Shown: positions 34,683 through 43,735, counted from the first letter of the stretch. The stretch is 64,000 nt of DNA from JBBDYG01 sp040901765 (GCA_040901765.1 JBBDYG010000069.1:1-64000); one strand, 5' to 3'. The notes: a model not told the origin generated them from the sequence alone. Numbers and translations are program-made.

Positions 34683-34727
34683 TGCATTCTTGATTCCGCA
34701 ATCCGAAATCCACAATCCGCAATCGCA

Positions 34728-35606
34728 ATGCCCCTCTCCACCGTCTACGGTCCCGGCAAATTCGGCCTCTCGTTCGAACTGTTCCCCCCCAAAACGGCTG
34801 AAGGGGAAACAGCTCTGTTTAAGCACGTGCGGCGACTGGTTAAGTTTCGCCCCAGCTACGTCACCTGCACCTATGGCGCCGGCGGCTCGACGCAGGACAA
34901 AACGCTGGAGATCGTCAGCCGCGTGAATCGCGAATTTCAGGTGCCCGTCGCGACCCATTTGACCTGCGTGGCGCGCACCTGCGATCAACTTCGCGAATAT
35001 GTAGTCCAGGCGCACGCGCAAGGCGTGGAGAACGTCGTCGCCTTGCGAGGCGATCCGCCGCAAGGCGAGACGGCGTTCTGCGCCGTGGCGGGGGGTTTTC
35101 GGTACGCGAACGAACTGGTCGCAATGATTCGCGGAAGTTTTCCCGAAATGGGGATCGCTGTCGGCGGCTATCCCGAGAAACATCAAGAGGCGCCCCACAT
35201 GGAGGCGGACTTGGCGAATCTCAAACGCAAGGTCGATGCCGGGGCCGATGTCGTGATCACGCAACTCTTCTACAACAATGTCGATTTCTTCCGCTTCCGA
35301 GACCGCTGCGCGGAGCTTGGCATCCGAGCGCCGATTGTTCCAGGCCTGTTGCCGGTCACCAACTTCGCACAGATTCAGCGGATTACATCGCTTTGCGGCT
35401 CGAAGCTGCCTGGCGAATTCATTCGGCAACTCACCTCGGCCGGCGACGACGCAGACGCCCAGTTCCGCGCGGGGATCGAGTTCGCCACTCGGCAGACCGA
35501 AGACCTACTTCGCGCGGGCGTGCCGGGAATTCATTTCTACGTGCTCAACAAATCGGAAGCAACATCGCAGGTGCTTGGCGGCGTGACGTTGCCGCCGCGA
35601 GAGTAG
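34728..35606 (+). CDS. metF: Methylenetetrahydrofolate reductase
   Basis: Reduces 5,10-methylenetetrahydrofolate to 5-methyltetrahydrofolate for methionine synthesis. 292 residues, normal for bacterial MetF. The TIM-barrel family motifs are visible: FELFPPKTAEGE near the start (catalytic Glu of FEfFPP), YVTCTYGAGGSTQDKTLE, THLTCVARTCDQL, VVALRGDPPQGE and VITQLFYNNVDFFRFRD. The downstream gene is unrelated (DUF4058). A family G repeat lies on each side of the gene. Confidence 0.95.
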   Translation: MPLSTVYGPGKFGLSFELFPPKTAEGETALFKHVRRLVKFRPSYVTCTYGAGGSTQDKTLEIVSRVNREFQVPVATHLTCVARTCDQLREYVVQAHAQGVENVVALRGDPPQGETAFCAVAGGFRYANELVAMIRGSFPEMGIAVGGYPEKHQEAPHMEADLANLKRKVDAGADVVITQLFYNNVDFFRFRDRCAELGIRAPIVPGLLPVTNFAQIQRITSLCGSKLPGEFIRQLTSAGDDADAQFRAGIEFATRQTEDLLRAGVPGIHFYVLNKSEATSQVLGGVTLPPRE

Positions 35607-35635
35607 GCAGACGGCAGAAGGCAGACGGCAGTATG

Positions 35636-35692
35636 AGTTAGCCGCGACGCCCGCCACGGCGGGTGAACTCCCTCCTCGGAGCGGAGCGAGAT
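35636..35692. repeat. Family G repeat (inverted)
   Basis: AGTTAGCCGCGACGCCCGCC then a GGAGCGGAGCGAG tail. It is the inverse of the copy at 34625-34682; together they bracket metF as a large inverted repeat. Confidence 0.75.
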
Positions 35693-35777
35693 TCAGCGTC
35701 GTCATTTGACTAGGGACGTACCATTACGCGATAATGATACTGCCGCGAACGCCTATCTCCTTCCAAGGTACGATCCG

Positions 35778-36515
35778 ATGCCCGTTCACGATTGGACTCG
35801 CGTAAGTGCCGGGACTTTCCATCATTTTCACACAGCGTGGATTACTGCGCTGTCAAAAACATTGAATGGCGGATTGTTGCCTCGCGGGTTTTACGCCTTG
35901 TCGGAGCAAGTGACCGGTGAAGTTGTTCCCGATGTAGTAGCACTTCACGCAGGGGAGCCATACGCCACAAGCAATGGCTCGCTGGCGGGTGCCACCGCCG
36001 TGCTGGAAGCTCCGCCGCAGGTGGCTGTTGTTCATGAACTTACCGAGGAAGAAGCGTACGCGGTTCAGCAGAATTCGCTCGTGATCCGCCATGCGAGCGG
36101 TGATCGCATCGTGGCGCTCATTGAAATCTTGTCTCCCGGTAATAAGTCAAGCATCGGGCAACTTGAGTCGTTGACTCGCAAGTTGTCGTCGGCGATACAT
36201 CATGGCTTTCATCTGCTGGTGATCGACCTGCTCCCTCCTGGACCCTACGATCCCCAGGGTATTCACGCCGCCTTTTGGCACTTCGGCCAAGGGGCGCAGT
36301 TTAAACTGCCGAGTGACAAACGACGCACATTAGTGGCTTACGAGGCCAGTCCCCGGCCGCGCGCGTATGTGGAACCGATTGGACTCGACCAAATTCTGCC
36401 GCCGATGCCGCTCTTTTTGGAGCCGGGCTGGTACGTGAACGTGCCACTCGAGCCAAGTTACGCGGAGGCCTATGCCGCGGTGCCAGAACGCTGGCGGAGC
36501 GTGATCGAAGGTTAA
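35778..36515 (+). CDS. DUF4058 family protein
   Basis: 245 residues. MPVHDWTRVSAGTFHHFH at the start and IEILSPGNKSS in the middle are hallmarks of DUF4058, whose members are related to the Uma2/PD-(D/E)XK nuclease group by the VxLIEILSP pattern. Asp and Lys of the supposed active site are partly visible (ALIEILSPGNK). The function is unknown; planctomycetes and cyanobacteria hold many copies. I start at the ATG directly before PVHDW; a longer frame of 24 codons precedes it. Confidence 0.85.
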   Translation: MPVHDWTRVSAGTFHHFHTAWITALSKTLNGGLLPRGFYALSEQVTGEVVPDVVALHAGEPYATSNGSLAGATAVLEAPPQVAVVHELTEEEAYAVQQNSLVIRHASGDRIVALIEILSPGNKSSIGQLESLTRKLSSAIHHGFHLLVIDLLPPGPYDPQGIHAAFWHFGQGAQFKLPSDKRRTLVAYEASPRPRAYVEPIGLDQILPPMPLFLEPGWYVNVPLEPSYAEAYAAVPERWRSVIEG

Positions 36516-36522
36516 GCCGAAC

Positions 36523-38625
36523 TTAGAGCGTCACTTCCGGGCCGAGTTCCACGCACACCAGTTCCTTTTCTCCGCGCACATAAAGCCGCGTGCCGACCAA
36601 CGCGGGATGGGCGTAAAGCTCTGCCGCGCGGGCGTCCTTGTCGTCGAACAGGTGCTGCCGTGAAACGATGCGGTACTCATCGTTGGTCGCGTCCACGAGC
36701 AGCAACTCACCGCCGCGGCCGAGCACCAGCACTCGCTCGTCGGTCGCCAGCAGCGGGGCGTAGTCGCAGAACGCGGGGTCTTCGGCGGTCCACACTTCGG
36801 CGAGACCCTTGGCCAGATCGAGGCAGAACATTTTTTCGCACACGCAGTAAACTCGGTTGCCCACGACGACTGGTGAGCTCATGTCGGGAGCGAGCTGGTC
36901 GTACTTGGCGACGGGCGTGTGCACGATTCGGCCATGGTCATCAAAGTCATACAAGCGGGTGTAGTTGTTCTCGGTCGCGATCAGCAGCTTACCATCCACC
37001 TCGACCGGCGTGGGCACATTGAAATCGTTCGCGCGGGGTGGCTTGAGTGTCCACAGCCGCTCACCGGTCTCGATGTCCCACCCACCCAGCGTCACGCGGT
37101 CGTGGCCGACGATCTGCCGCTCGCCGCCCAACGTGGCGACAATGAACGAGCCGTAGGCGTGGCGGTCGCCCGGCGTCTGCCAGATTACGAAACCCGTTTC
37201 GGGTTCCAGCGCGACAATCGACCCCTCCGCGCCACCGGGATTAATGATCAGTTTTTCGTCAACGATCAGCGGCGACGAGCAAGTGCCCCAGACAAGCTCC
37301 TTCTCGCCGTCGAACTCGTCGATGATGTTCGTCTGCCAGAGGGTGAGTCCGGTGTGGATATCGGCGCACGTGAGATGTCCAAACGCGCCGAGTAGAAACA
37401 CGTAATCGCCGTGAATGACCGGCGTGGCGCGGGGGGCGTTGTCGTAGTCGAGCGACCCCGGCGCGGGATAAGCGACGATCCACAGAAGCTCGCCGTCGCC
37501 AGCGGCATAGCAGCGAAACTCGTCCGACTGGTTGGTGACATCGCGGTCGCCCAGGATGACGTATTCCTGGGTGGCCGCGATGCCACCAAGCCCCGAACGG
37601 GCCAGCGGCAGCCGCCACACGATGTTGGGCGGTTTCGTGAGTTCCCGCGGCAGAGAGGCGACGCGGCCATCGCGCGTCGGGCCGCGCCAACCGGACCAAG
37701 TGCCAGACCCAATTATCGGCGCGGAAGTTTGCTCGTTTGCCGCCGGCGTGGCCGTTACAGGGGCGGCCTGCGGATAGTCTTCATCAAGCGGCACGAAACC
37801 GAGCAGCGTTTCGATGGCTTCGAGCAGTTCTGGATTGTTCGCCATGTCGAGCAGCGCGGCTTGCATCTGCTTCTGCAATTTGGGTTCGGCGTGCTCGGTG
37901 GCGAAGGCGACGACAAACGGCACGGGGGCCGTTTCACCGACCACGCGCAAGTCGCCCTTCTGCACCGTGCCGCAACCTTCGAGCAGCGGCGCGGCATAAC
38001 TGGAGATCACCGCGGCTGCTTGTTGCGTGTCGCCCCATTCGATGATCTTGGTTGCGCCGTCGCTGCACGAGGCAAAAGTTTCCGAATCCTCGACCGGGGG
38101 CACATCCACGGCGAATTTCTCGAGCATCGTGCGGGCTGCGGCGAATTTCTCATCGCACTCGGCGTTGCCGAACAGGATGCGGTAACCCTTCAGATCGCTT
38201 ACCGTTTGGGCCTTGTCGGCCGAGCGGACGAGGATCAAACCGGTCTGCGTCGTCGCGCCGTCTTTGCCCGTGAGCTGCGCGAGCGGCGTGGCGGCCATCT
38301 TGAGTGCCGCCGAATCGTGCCGCACGACCGAGTCTTTGCCGATCACCAGATGAACCTTGGCGTTCGGCTCTTTCTCCTGGGCCTTCAGCAGCGATTCGGA
38401 AAACGTGACCCGCACCGGTTGGCCGAGTTCTTCCGAAAGATACTCGGCCAATTTTTCGTAGTTACGCTGGGCGTAGCCCTCGACGCAGGGGCACGAAAGG
38501 GGAAGCGCGAGCGGGTCCATGACGACCATCAGCAGGCCGTCGGGAGTAGTCTCCGGAGCCCTTTCAGCGGCCAGTGCCGCGCCAGTTAAGAGCGTCGCGA
38601 TACATAGTGCGAACAGGAAACGCAT
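36523..38625 (-). CDS. Periplasmic PhnD-like binding domain fused to a PQQ beta-propeller
   Basis: 700 residues with a signal peptide (RFLFALCIATLLTGAALA). Residues about 28-270 resemble PhnD-type phosphate/phosphonate binding proteins (DPLALPLSCPCVEGYAQRNYEKLAEYLSEEL at the start of that domain, LKGYRILFGNAECDEKFAAA, WGDTQQAAAVISSYAAPLLEGC). From about 315 on follows a PQQ/BamB-like beta-propeller (WSGWRGPTRDGRVASLP, GDGELLWIVAYPAPGS, DIETGERLWTLKPP). Both domains are normally separate proteins. The region between them is A/T/P-rich. The start is the ATG before the signal peptide; 38 open codons upstream include repeat sequence. Confidence 0.82.
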   Translation of the reverse strand: MRFLFALCIATLLTGAALAAERAPETTPDGLLMVVMDPLALPLSCPCVEGYAQRNYEKLAEYLSEELGQPVRVTFSESLLKAQEKEPNAKVHLVIGKDSVVRHDSAALKMAATPLAQLTGKDGATTQTGLILVRSADKAQTVSDLKGYRILFGNAECDEKFAAARTMLEKFAVDVPPVEDSETFASCSDGATKIIEWGDTQQAAAVISSYAAPLLEGCGTVQKGDLRVVGETAPVPFVVAFATEHAEPKLQKQMQAALLDMANNPELLEAIETLLGFVPLDEDYPQAAPVTATPAANEQTSAPIIGSGTWSGWRGPTRDGRVASLPRELTKPPNIVWRLPLARSGLGGIAATQEYVILGDRDVTNQSDEFRCYAAGDGELLWIVAYPAPGSLDYDNAPRATPVIHGDYVFLLGAFGHLTCADIHTGLTLWQTNIIDEFDGEKELVWGTCSSPLIVDEKLIINPGGAEGSIVALEPETGFVIWQTPGDRHAYGSFIVATLGGERQIVGHDRVTLGGWDIETGERLWTLKPPRANDFNVPTPVEVDGKLLIATENNYTRLYDFDDHGRIVHTPVAKYDQLAPDMSSPVVVGNRVYCVCEKMFCLDLAKGLAEVWTAEDPAFCDYAPLLATDERVLVLGRGGELLLVDATNDEYRIVSRQHLFDDKDARAAELYAHPALVGTRLYVRGEKELVCVELGPEVTL

Positions 38626-38666
38626 GGGATTGATCCTCCAATAAGCAGGGGCCGCAGGCCACAAAT

Positions 38667-38700
38667 CTCCCTCCCCGAGGGGCAGCCCCGGGGGGGGGCG
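38667..38700. repeat. G-rich repeat, short form
   Basis: CTCCCTCCCCGAGGGGCAGC is followed by CCCGGGGGGGGG. It resembles the elements at 22584-22624 and 57117-57157 but lacks the CTAGGGGAGG tail. Confidence 0.6.
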
Positions 38701-38757
38701 ATGGCAGATGTACACGAGTGCTAGTTCATAGAGTCCCATGAACGCCGCAAGTTCTCT

Positions 38758-38962
38758 ACGCCAACGGCGTTACGCCTTCCAGCCCAGGGTTGCGCAGCTA
38801 CCCTGGGTCAGAGGTGAAATGAAAGGTTTACCCCAACGGGGTTACGCGGACGAATGTGACACAACCCCGTTGGGGTAGAATTTTCAATGTTGGAACGTAC
38901 CCAGGGTAGTCCGCCACGGCGGACAACCCTGGGCTAGGAGGCGTAACCGCTTCGCGGTAAAG
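38758..38962 (+). repeat. Family B multi-hairpin repeat, copy 2
   Basis: Order: ACGCC-AAC-GGCGT outside hairpin; stem half GCCTTCCAG; CCCAGGGT/ACCCTGGG; TACCCC-AAC-GGGGT; AACCCC-GTT-GGGGTA; CCCAGGGTAGTCCGCC with its inverse; stem half CTAGGAGGCGT; ACCGC-TTC-GCGGT outside hairpin. In this copy the long hairpin is on the right, in the 59301 copy on the left. Confidence 0.9.
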
Positions 38963-38989
38963 TGGTCGCCGCTACGCAACTATCACCAA

Positions 38990-41047
38990 TCACTCGTCAG
39001 CGTCCGCTTTCGGTTGCACCTCAGGCTCGGGCCGTTCGGGCGGTGACACCGCTGCCGGCTTCGCCGGGCTTCGCAGACGCAACAGCGTGCCGAGGCCGCG
39101 CACCATGATCCGCCCCCCATTGGGCGGCTGGCCCGGCTGAACAATTGGCGCCGCACCCGGAGTAACGACCGCCGCCACTGGCTCGGGGGCTTCGCCCGGA
39201 ACGTAGCGGTCCATTCGGACGATGTGGTCGCGGGTAATGTCGAGCATGTAAACCTGATCGCCGCCGGGGCCGACCGCGATCGAGCAGTTCTTGCAACCGG
39301 GCACAAGTTCCACCGAGCCGACGAGGCCCAGCAATTTGCCGTCGGGTGAATACCGCTTGATGCGGCCGGTGTTGTCCTCGGCGGTGTAAACCACTTCCTC
39401 GGGTCCGAACGCCACGTTCATCGGGTTGCAGCAGCTTCCGAAGCCTTCCAGGCTGTTGCGGTCGCCGTGGCCCCAAGTGGTGACCAGTTCGCCCTCGCGG
39501 TCGTAACGGCACACGCGGTGCTTCGAGTTCTCGGCCACGAACACGCCCTGGTCGTTCACCTTCACGTCCATCTGGCCACAGCAACCGCTGAGCTTGGTGA
39601 TGATTGTCTTGCCGTTCTCAAACTCGCCGTCGGTCCGCCATACATCAAACCCATAGCCCACCGCAGCGCGGGTCGCCACATAGACGTCGTCCTCGGTAGC
39701 GCTAATGGAAGAAGCGGCCAGCTTGTATTGGATCGAGGCCTGCACCCGTTGGTCGATTTGCTCATCGGTCAACTCGGCCGGCTGCCGGTCCTCGTTCATT
39801 TTTTCCCACTGGGCCTTGGTTTGCTTGTATTGCGCGACGCGCTTTTCAAGTGTGCCAATTCGCTTCTGGGCCATCGCCTTTTTCGCATCATTTACATCAT
39901 CGTCTTCTTCTTCCTCATCCTGCTCATCTTCGTTGTCAGCATCTTCGTCCTCCCCCTCTTCGTCCTCGTCCTCCTCATCCTCGTCTTCCGTGCTGGAAAC
40001 TTGCTCGCGAAGCTGTTCAATCTGCTTTTCGGTTTGCTCGATCACGCGATCGTACATGGCACCCTGCTGCGCCAACCGGCCAAATGACTGCTGGTGCTGC
40101 TGGAGCACTTCCTTGCGAATATCGTCGGTGCTGCGCTCGAGCGACGCGGCGTGTGGAGCGGGGCTTTGCTTGACGAGATTACCGCGGGCATCGAGCTTGA
40201 TTAGCTGCCCCGCGCCGGCGACGAACACGGTGCCGTCGGCCCGCACGTACATCGCTTCGGGCTGCACCGAAGTGGACCACGTTTCAACGTAGTTGCCATC
40301 CGTATCGAACACGCGAATCTCGCCCGACTCGCCATTGCAGCCGGCCAAGACCTGGCCTTCGGGCGTGAGCGCGAAGCACTTGACCTTCGTCGCGGTTAGA
40401 TTCTCGACGTTCGCCTTGATGATCGTTGTTTGGTGGTGGGTGGGCGTGGCCAGGGCCTTTTGCTCGGCACTCTGCGCATCGGACTTGGCGTCCGCCTTCA
40501 CTGCAGAGCTTGATTCGGGAACGTCGCTACGCGTTTCCCCCTTTTTCAACTCGATCCGAGCACGGGTGATTGCATAGACGACGGTCTGCTCCGGATTGTC
40601 GACCGGTTTCACCTCCACGCGAACCACAGTGTCGCACTTGCCGCGAATGTGCTTTGCGACGTCGCTAATCTTCATGTCGATGGTGGCTTGGATCTCACCG
40701 TCGGAACCTTCGCCGACGCCAACGATCAGGTCGCCCTTTTTGAGACGGCCATCAAGGTCGGCGGCGCCGCCCGGGATGATTTCATGAACTTCGGCGTAGC
40801 CATCGCCCCTCTTCATTGCCGCGCCGATGCCGACAAGTTCCAACTCGGGCTTGGCATCCGCTCCAGCGTCAGACTCGCTGGTTGCGGCAACCTCTAGGTC
40901 TACTTCCAAAGGCTCAATCACCACTTCAAATTCAGCTTCCTGTCCGGTGGTAGTTGTGACCGAGAGCAACGCGACAAGACAAGCAGCGCTCGTAATCGCC
41001 GCTCGGACTGTCATCGTTCGACCGGTAAGCAGGTTGCGGACGGACAT
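38990..41047 (-). CDS. PDZ-NHL secreted protein with acidic coiled-coil insertion
   Basis: 685 residues with a signal peptide (AAITSAACLVALLSV). A PDZ domain (about 75-170; GYAEVHEIIPGGAADLDGRLKKGDLIVGVG) is followed by an NHL-type beta-propeller (from 225; ALTPEGQVLAGCNGESGEIR). After the third blade the chain leaves into a long coiled coil (about 310-430) holding an almost purely D/E stretch (about 345-385), then returns to the propeller (ISATEDDVYVATRAAVGYGFD, VFVAENSKHRVCRYDREGE). Cys pairs SGCCGQ, GSCCNPM and GCKNCS fall in the last blades and could bind a metal or form disulfides. The C-terminus is P/A-rich. No family name known to me covers this combination. Confidence 0.82.
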   Translation of the reverse strand: MSVRNLLTGRTMTVRAAITSAACLVALLSVTTTTGQEAEFEVVIEPLEVDLEVAATSESDAGADAKPELELVGIGAAMKRGDGYAEVHEIIPGGAADLDGRLKKGDLIVGVGEGSDGEIQATIDMKISDVAKHIRGKCDTVVRVEVKPVDNPEQTVVYAITRARIELKKGETRSDVPESSSAVKADAKSDAQSAEQKALATPTHHQTTIIKANVENLTATKVKCFALTPEGQVLAGCNGESGEIRVFDTDGNYVETWSTSVQPEAMYVRADGTVFVAGAGQLIKLDARGNLVKQSPAPHAASLERSTDDIRKEVLQQHQQSFGRLAQQGAMYDRVIEQTEKQIEQLREQVSSTEDEDEEDEDEEGEDEDADNEDEQDEEEEDDDVNDAKKAMAQKRIGTLEKRVAQYKQTKAQWEKMNEDRQPAELTDEQIDQRVQASIQYKLAASSISATEDDVYVATRAAVGYGFDVWRTDGEFENGKTIITKLSGCCGQMDVKVNDQGVFVAENSKHRVCRYDREGELVTTWGHGDRNSLEGFGSCCNPMNVAFGPEEVVYTAEDNTGRIKRYSPDGKLLGLVGSVELVPGCKNCSIAVGPGGDQVYMLDITRDHIVRMDRYVPGEAPEPVAAVVTPGAAPIVQPGQPPNGGRIMVRGLGTLLRLRSPAKPAAVSPPERPEPEVQPKADADE

Positions 41048-41540
41048 AATTGCCTCCTCAAAAAAGAGAATCCAGCCCTATGAGAATCGGGGGGCCTTCC
41101 CGCCGGCACCTTCCAAACCCCGCCGGGTGAACGATGACGGACATTATTCCACATCTACCCCGGCGTCGCCATCTAGTTTTCTAAAAATGTTGGGGCGAAA
41201 CGGGCGATTTGGGCAAACGGCACCCGCCACCGAGACCGGGAGTTGTTCGCCGCCCGGATCGCCATCTTGGAATGCGACAGGAGAATTTCCGCTGGCCCAT
41301 TGGACGCCAGGACTCTCCGGAAAGTTCCCAAGGCCAATTCGAAAGTACCGCGATGCTTTATTCCTGATAGGCCGCACTGAAATGCAATCACTTCCGATTT
41401 AACTGTCGCATCTCGCTGAATTCTTGCGAATCCAGTTACCCCAAACCGAAACACCCGCCAGTCCACTAGCGTTGCCCACCCGCGGCACGCGACAATAATA
41501 GTTTGCCGCCGATTGCCCAAATTCCCCCATCGCACTTCCC
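41048..41540. other. Divergent spacer, no gene recognised
   Basis: About 490 bp between the leftward PDZ-NHL gene and the rightward kinase gene, so it must hold two promoters. I cannot point to convincing -35/-10 boxes. No family-like frame or repeat stands out. Confidence 0.5.
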
Positions 41541-43040
41541 TTGCAAGACCTTACCGGCCAGACGCTGAAGGACTACCAGGTGCTCCGGCGGCTCGGCCGC
41601 GGCGCGATGGCTGAAGTTTATTTGGCGGAGCAGCACTCGCTTGCGCGCCAAGTGGCGTTGAAAGTGCTCAACGCGCAACTTGCCGGTGACCCGAACTACG
41701 TTGAGCGCTTCCAGCACGAAGCGCGAGCCGCGGCTTCGCTCGTTCACGGCAACATCGTGCAGATTCACGAAGTTGGTTGCCACGATGGCATCCACTTCAT
41801 CGCGCAAGAATACGTGGCGGGTCGCGATCTGGGCGAGCTGATCCGCCGGCACGACCGCTTGGAGCCTGCCCTGACGCTCGACATTTTGCGGCAGGTGGCC
41901 GCAGCGCTGCATCGCGCAGCGGAGCAGGGCATCGTCCACCGCGACATCAAGCCCGAGAACATCATGTTCTCCCGTTCGGGCGAAGTGAAGGTGGCCGACT
42001 TCGGGCTGTCGCGGGTGGTGAAAGGCGAGGGGATGAACCTTACGCAAGTCGGCGTCACGATGGGCACGCCGCTCTACATGAGCCCCGAGCAAGTGGAGGG
42101 CCGGCCCGTCGATAGCCGCAGCGACATCTATTCCCTGGGCGTGACGGCATATCACATGCTCGCCGGCGAAGTGCCGTTCACGGGGGACACGGCGCTGTCG
42201 GTGGCCGTCCAACATCTCAACAAGCAAGCGGAGCCGCTCGGCATCCGCTCTCCAAATATTCCACCGGGGCTGGCGCGAATTGTCGATCGCATGATGGCGA
42301 AGAAGCCGGCCGACCGGTTCCAGACCCCGCTCGAACTGCTGTCGGAACTACGCGAACTCGCAAAACGCGCCGCGCAGGAAGGCTGGGCCGAAGGGCCGGA
42401 CAATTGGTCGCTAACCGACTTGCTTTCCTATAGCGAAGGTCGCAGCGAAGCGACGCAGCGGCTAGCCGAAGTAATGCAGACCTCGACGATGACGGCCGTG
42501 CCGCGCTGGCGGCCGTACCGCGTGGCGGCGATCGCTTTGGGCGCGCTCGTGACTGGCTTGCTGCTGGCGGCATTCATCCGGCCGGGAGGCTTGTTGGCCG
42601 GTGCGGAAACGCCGCCCGAACTTAAGGAGAACGTCCGCGCGCAGCTCTTCCACGCCAAATTGCGTAACACGCCCGAAGCGTGGGACGCCGTTGCCAAGAA
42701 ATTTCCCAACGCCGATCCGTTCGATCTCAATCTGGCCAAACAGGGACTAGCGCGGCTCTACCTGCAACTGCGCGAGTACGACGCCGCCGAAGAGCCATTA
42801 CGCCAGCTTGCCGGGGAGCCTGATCTGCCATTCCAGGCCTTCGGATTGGCGGGACAGGTCATTGCTCAGGCGGCGATTGCGCAACACGACATCGACGCGG
42901 GCCAGACCGATCAAGCCGCCAAAAAAAGCGACCAGGCCCGCGAGATATTCGGGCGAATCACGTCGGAGATGACCGGCCATCTCGATCGCGACATGTCGCA
43001 AAAGCTCGAAGAAGCCCGCCGCCAACTCGAACGGATGTAA
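41541..43040 (+). CDS. Membrane Ser/Thr protein kinase (Hanks type)
   Basis: 499 residues. Complete kinase domain: glycine loop LGRGAMAEVY at 18-27, Lys41 in VALKVL, HRDIKPEN at 133-140, DFG at 153-155 and GTPLYMSPEQ at 175-184. A membrane helix at 328-346 separates it from an extracytoplasmic part with helical, TPR-like repeats (EPLRQLAGEPDLPFQ and following). This is the PknB-like layout common in planctomycetes, which carry dozens. No phosphatase gene is near. The frame opens with TTG; an internal ATG at residue 23 would cut the glycine loop, so TTG is preferred. Confidence 0.92.
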   Translation: MQDLTGQTLKDYQVLRRLGRGAMAEVYLAEQHSLARQVALKVLNAQLAGDPNYVERFQHEARAAASLVHGNIVQIHEVGCHDGIHFIAQEYVAGRDLGELIRRHDRLEPALTLDILRQVAAALHRAAEQGIVHRDIKPENIMFSRSGEVKVADFGLSRVVKGEGMNLTQVGVTMGTPLYMSPEQVEGRPVDSRSDIYSLGVTAYHMLAGEVPFTGDTALSVAVQHLNKQAEPLGIRSPNIPPGLARIVDRMMAKKPADRFQTPLELLSELRELAKRAAQEGWAEGPDNWSLTDLLSYSEGRSEATQRLAEVMQTSTMTAVPRWRPYRVAAIALGALVTGLLLAAFIRPGGLLAGAETPPELKENVRAQLFHAKLRNTPEAWDAVAKKFPNADPFDLNLAKQGLARLYLQLREYDAAEEPLRQLAGEPDLPFQAFGLAGQVIAQAAIAQHDIDAGQTDQAAKKSDQAREIFGRITSEMTGHLDRDMSQKLEEARRQLERM

Positions 43041-43062
43041 GCGAAGTTGTGGCACGGTCTCC

Positions 43063-43100
43063 NNNNNNNNNNCCCCCCCCCCCCCCCCCCCCCCCCCCCC
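43063..43100. other. Assembly gap: 10 N followed by 28 C
   Basis: The undetermined bases and the C homopolymer interrupt a REP1 palindrome: GTGGCACGGTCTCC stands left and CGACCGAAGGTCTCC right. The C-run is probably a sequencing or assembly artefact at a strong hairpin, so the true sequence and length here are unknown. Confidence 0.9.
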
Positions 43101-43159
43101 ACGCCGACCGAAGGTCTCCGATTGCTCGCGAGTGCGGGGTCGGGAGACCCGCGCACAAC
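43101..43159 (+). repeat. REP1 units, left flank of the RAYT gene
   Basis: CGACCGAAGGTCTCC (short hairpin) then AGTGCGGGGTCGGGAGACCC ending in GCGCACAAC (imperfect palindrome). With the fragment GTTGTGGCACGGTCTCC at 43046-43062 before the gap, at least three hairpins precede the transposase gene. Confidence 0.9.
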
Positions 43160-43186
43160 AGTCTCCACAATTGGAATTACTCAACA

Positions 43187-43735
43187 ATGGAACGCTACCG
43201 CATTGGTCCCGACGCGGCCGTTTACTTCGTCACATATAGCGTGGTCGAATGGCTTCCGGTCTTTGTATCCGATGCTACGTGTCGAATCATCACCGATAGC
43301 TTGACCTATTGCCATCGGCAGAAGAGCCTGTGCATCAACGCCTATGTCATTATGCCGACGCACATGCACGCGATTGTGTTCGATCGGGCTTTCGATGCTG
43401 CGAGGCTCCAAGCATCACTGGCCGATTTTCGAAAGTTCACGGGAAGGTCGCTGAGCGACGTTTGCGGCCGGAGTATGCCGCAATGCTTTGCCGAAACGCT
43501 AAAAACTGCGTCTACCGCCGATCGGGCGCGGCGATTCTGGCAACCTTCGCGCCATCCCGAAGCAATTGAAACCGAGCGATTCTGGCGACAGAAGTTCGAT
43601 TATCTTCACGCCAACCCGTGTCGGAAGGGATTGGTCTCACGTGCGGACCATTGGAAATACTCTTCAGCCGCCTACTACTTCTCCGATGGTCAGTTGCCAA
43701 GCGAAGTTCCAATTAGTGCGCTCGATTGGACGTAG
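43187..43735 (+). CDS. REP-associated tyrosine transposase (RAYT, Y1 family)
   Basis: 182 residues. The HUH motif lies in NAYVIMPTHMHAIVF (H-x-H). The expected catalytic tyrosine is probably in FDYLHANPCRKGLV, with the surrounding FWQ..FDYLHANP block diagnostic of IS200-like RAYT proteins. The domain is preceded by YFVTYSVVEWLPVF, the family's first strand. RAYTs are single-copy, domesticated relatives of IS200/IS605 transposases that bind and cleave REP hairpins. REP1 units flank the gene on both sides in the same orientation, and more copies lie at 4706-4795 and 27605-27718. I start at the ATG giving MERYRIGPD; a longer frame would cross the assembly gap. Confidence 0.92.
   Translation: MERYRIGPDAAVYFVTYSVVEWLPVFVSDATCRIITDSLTYCHRQKSLCINAYVIMPTHMHAIVFDRAFDAARLQASLADFRKFTGRSLSDVCGRSMPQCFAETLKTASTADRARRFWQPSRHPEAIETERFWRQKFDYLHANPCRKGLVSRADHWKYSSAAYYFSDGQLPSEVPISALDWT

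Noticed and set aside
37411..38589. A 392-codon frame opposite the PhnD-PQQ gene
   Set aside because: Shadow frame; low-complexity Arg/Gly/Val sequence without motif.
43049..43186. Longer N-terminus for the RAYT protein reading through the N and C run
   Set aside because: It would translate undetermined bases and a poly-proline; the domain begins properly at 43187.
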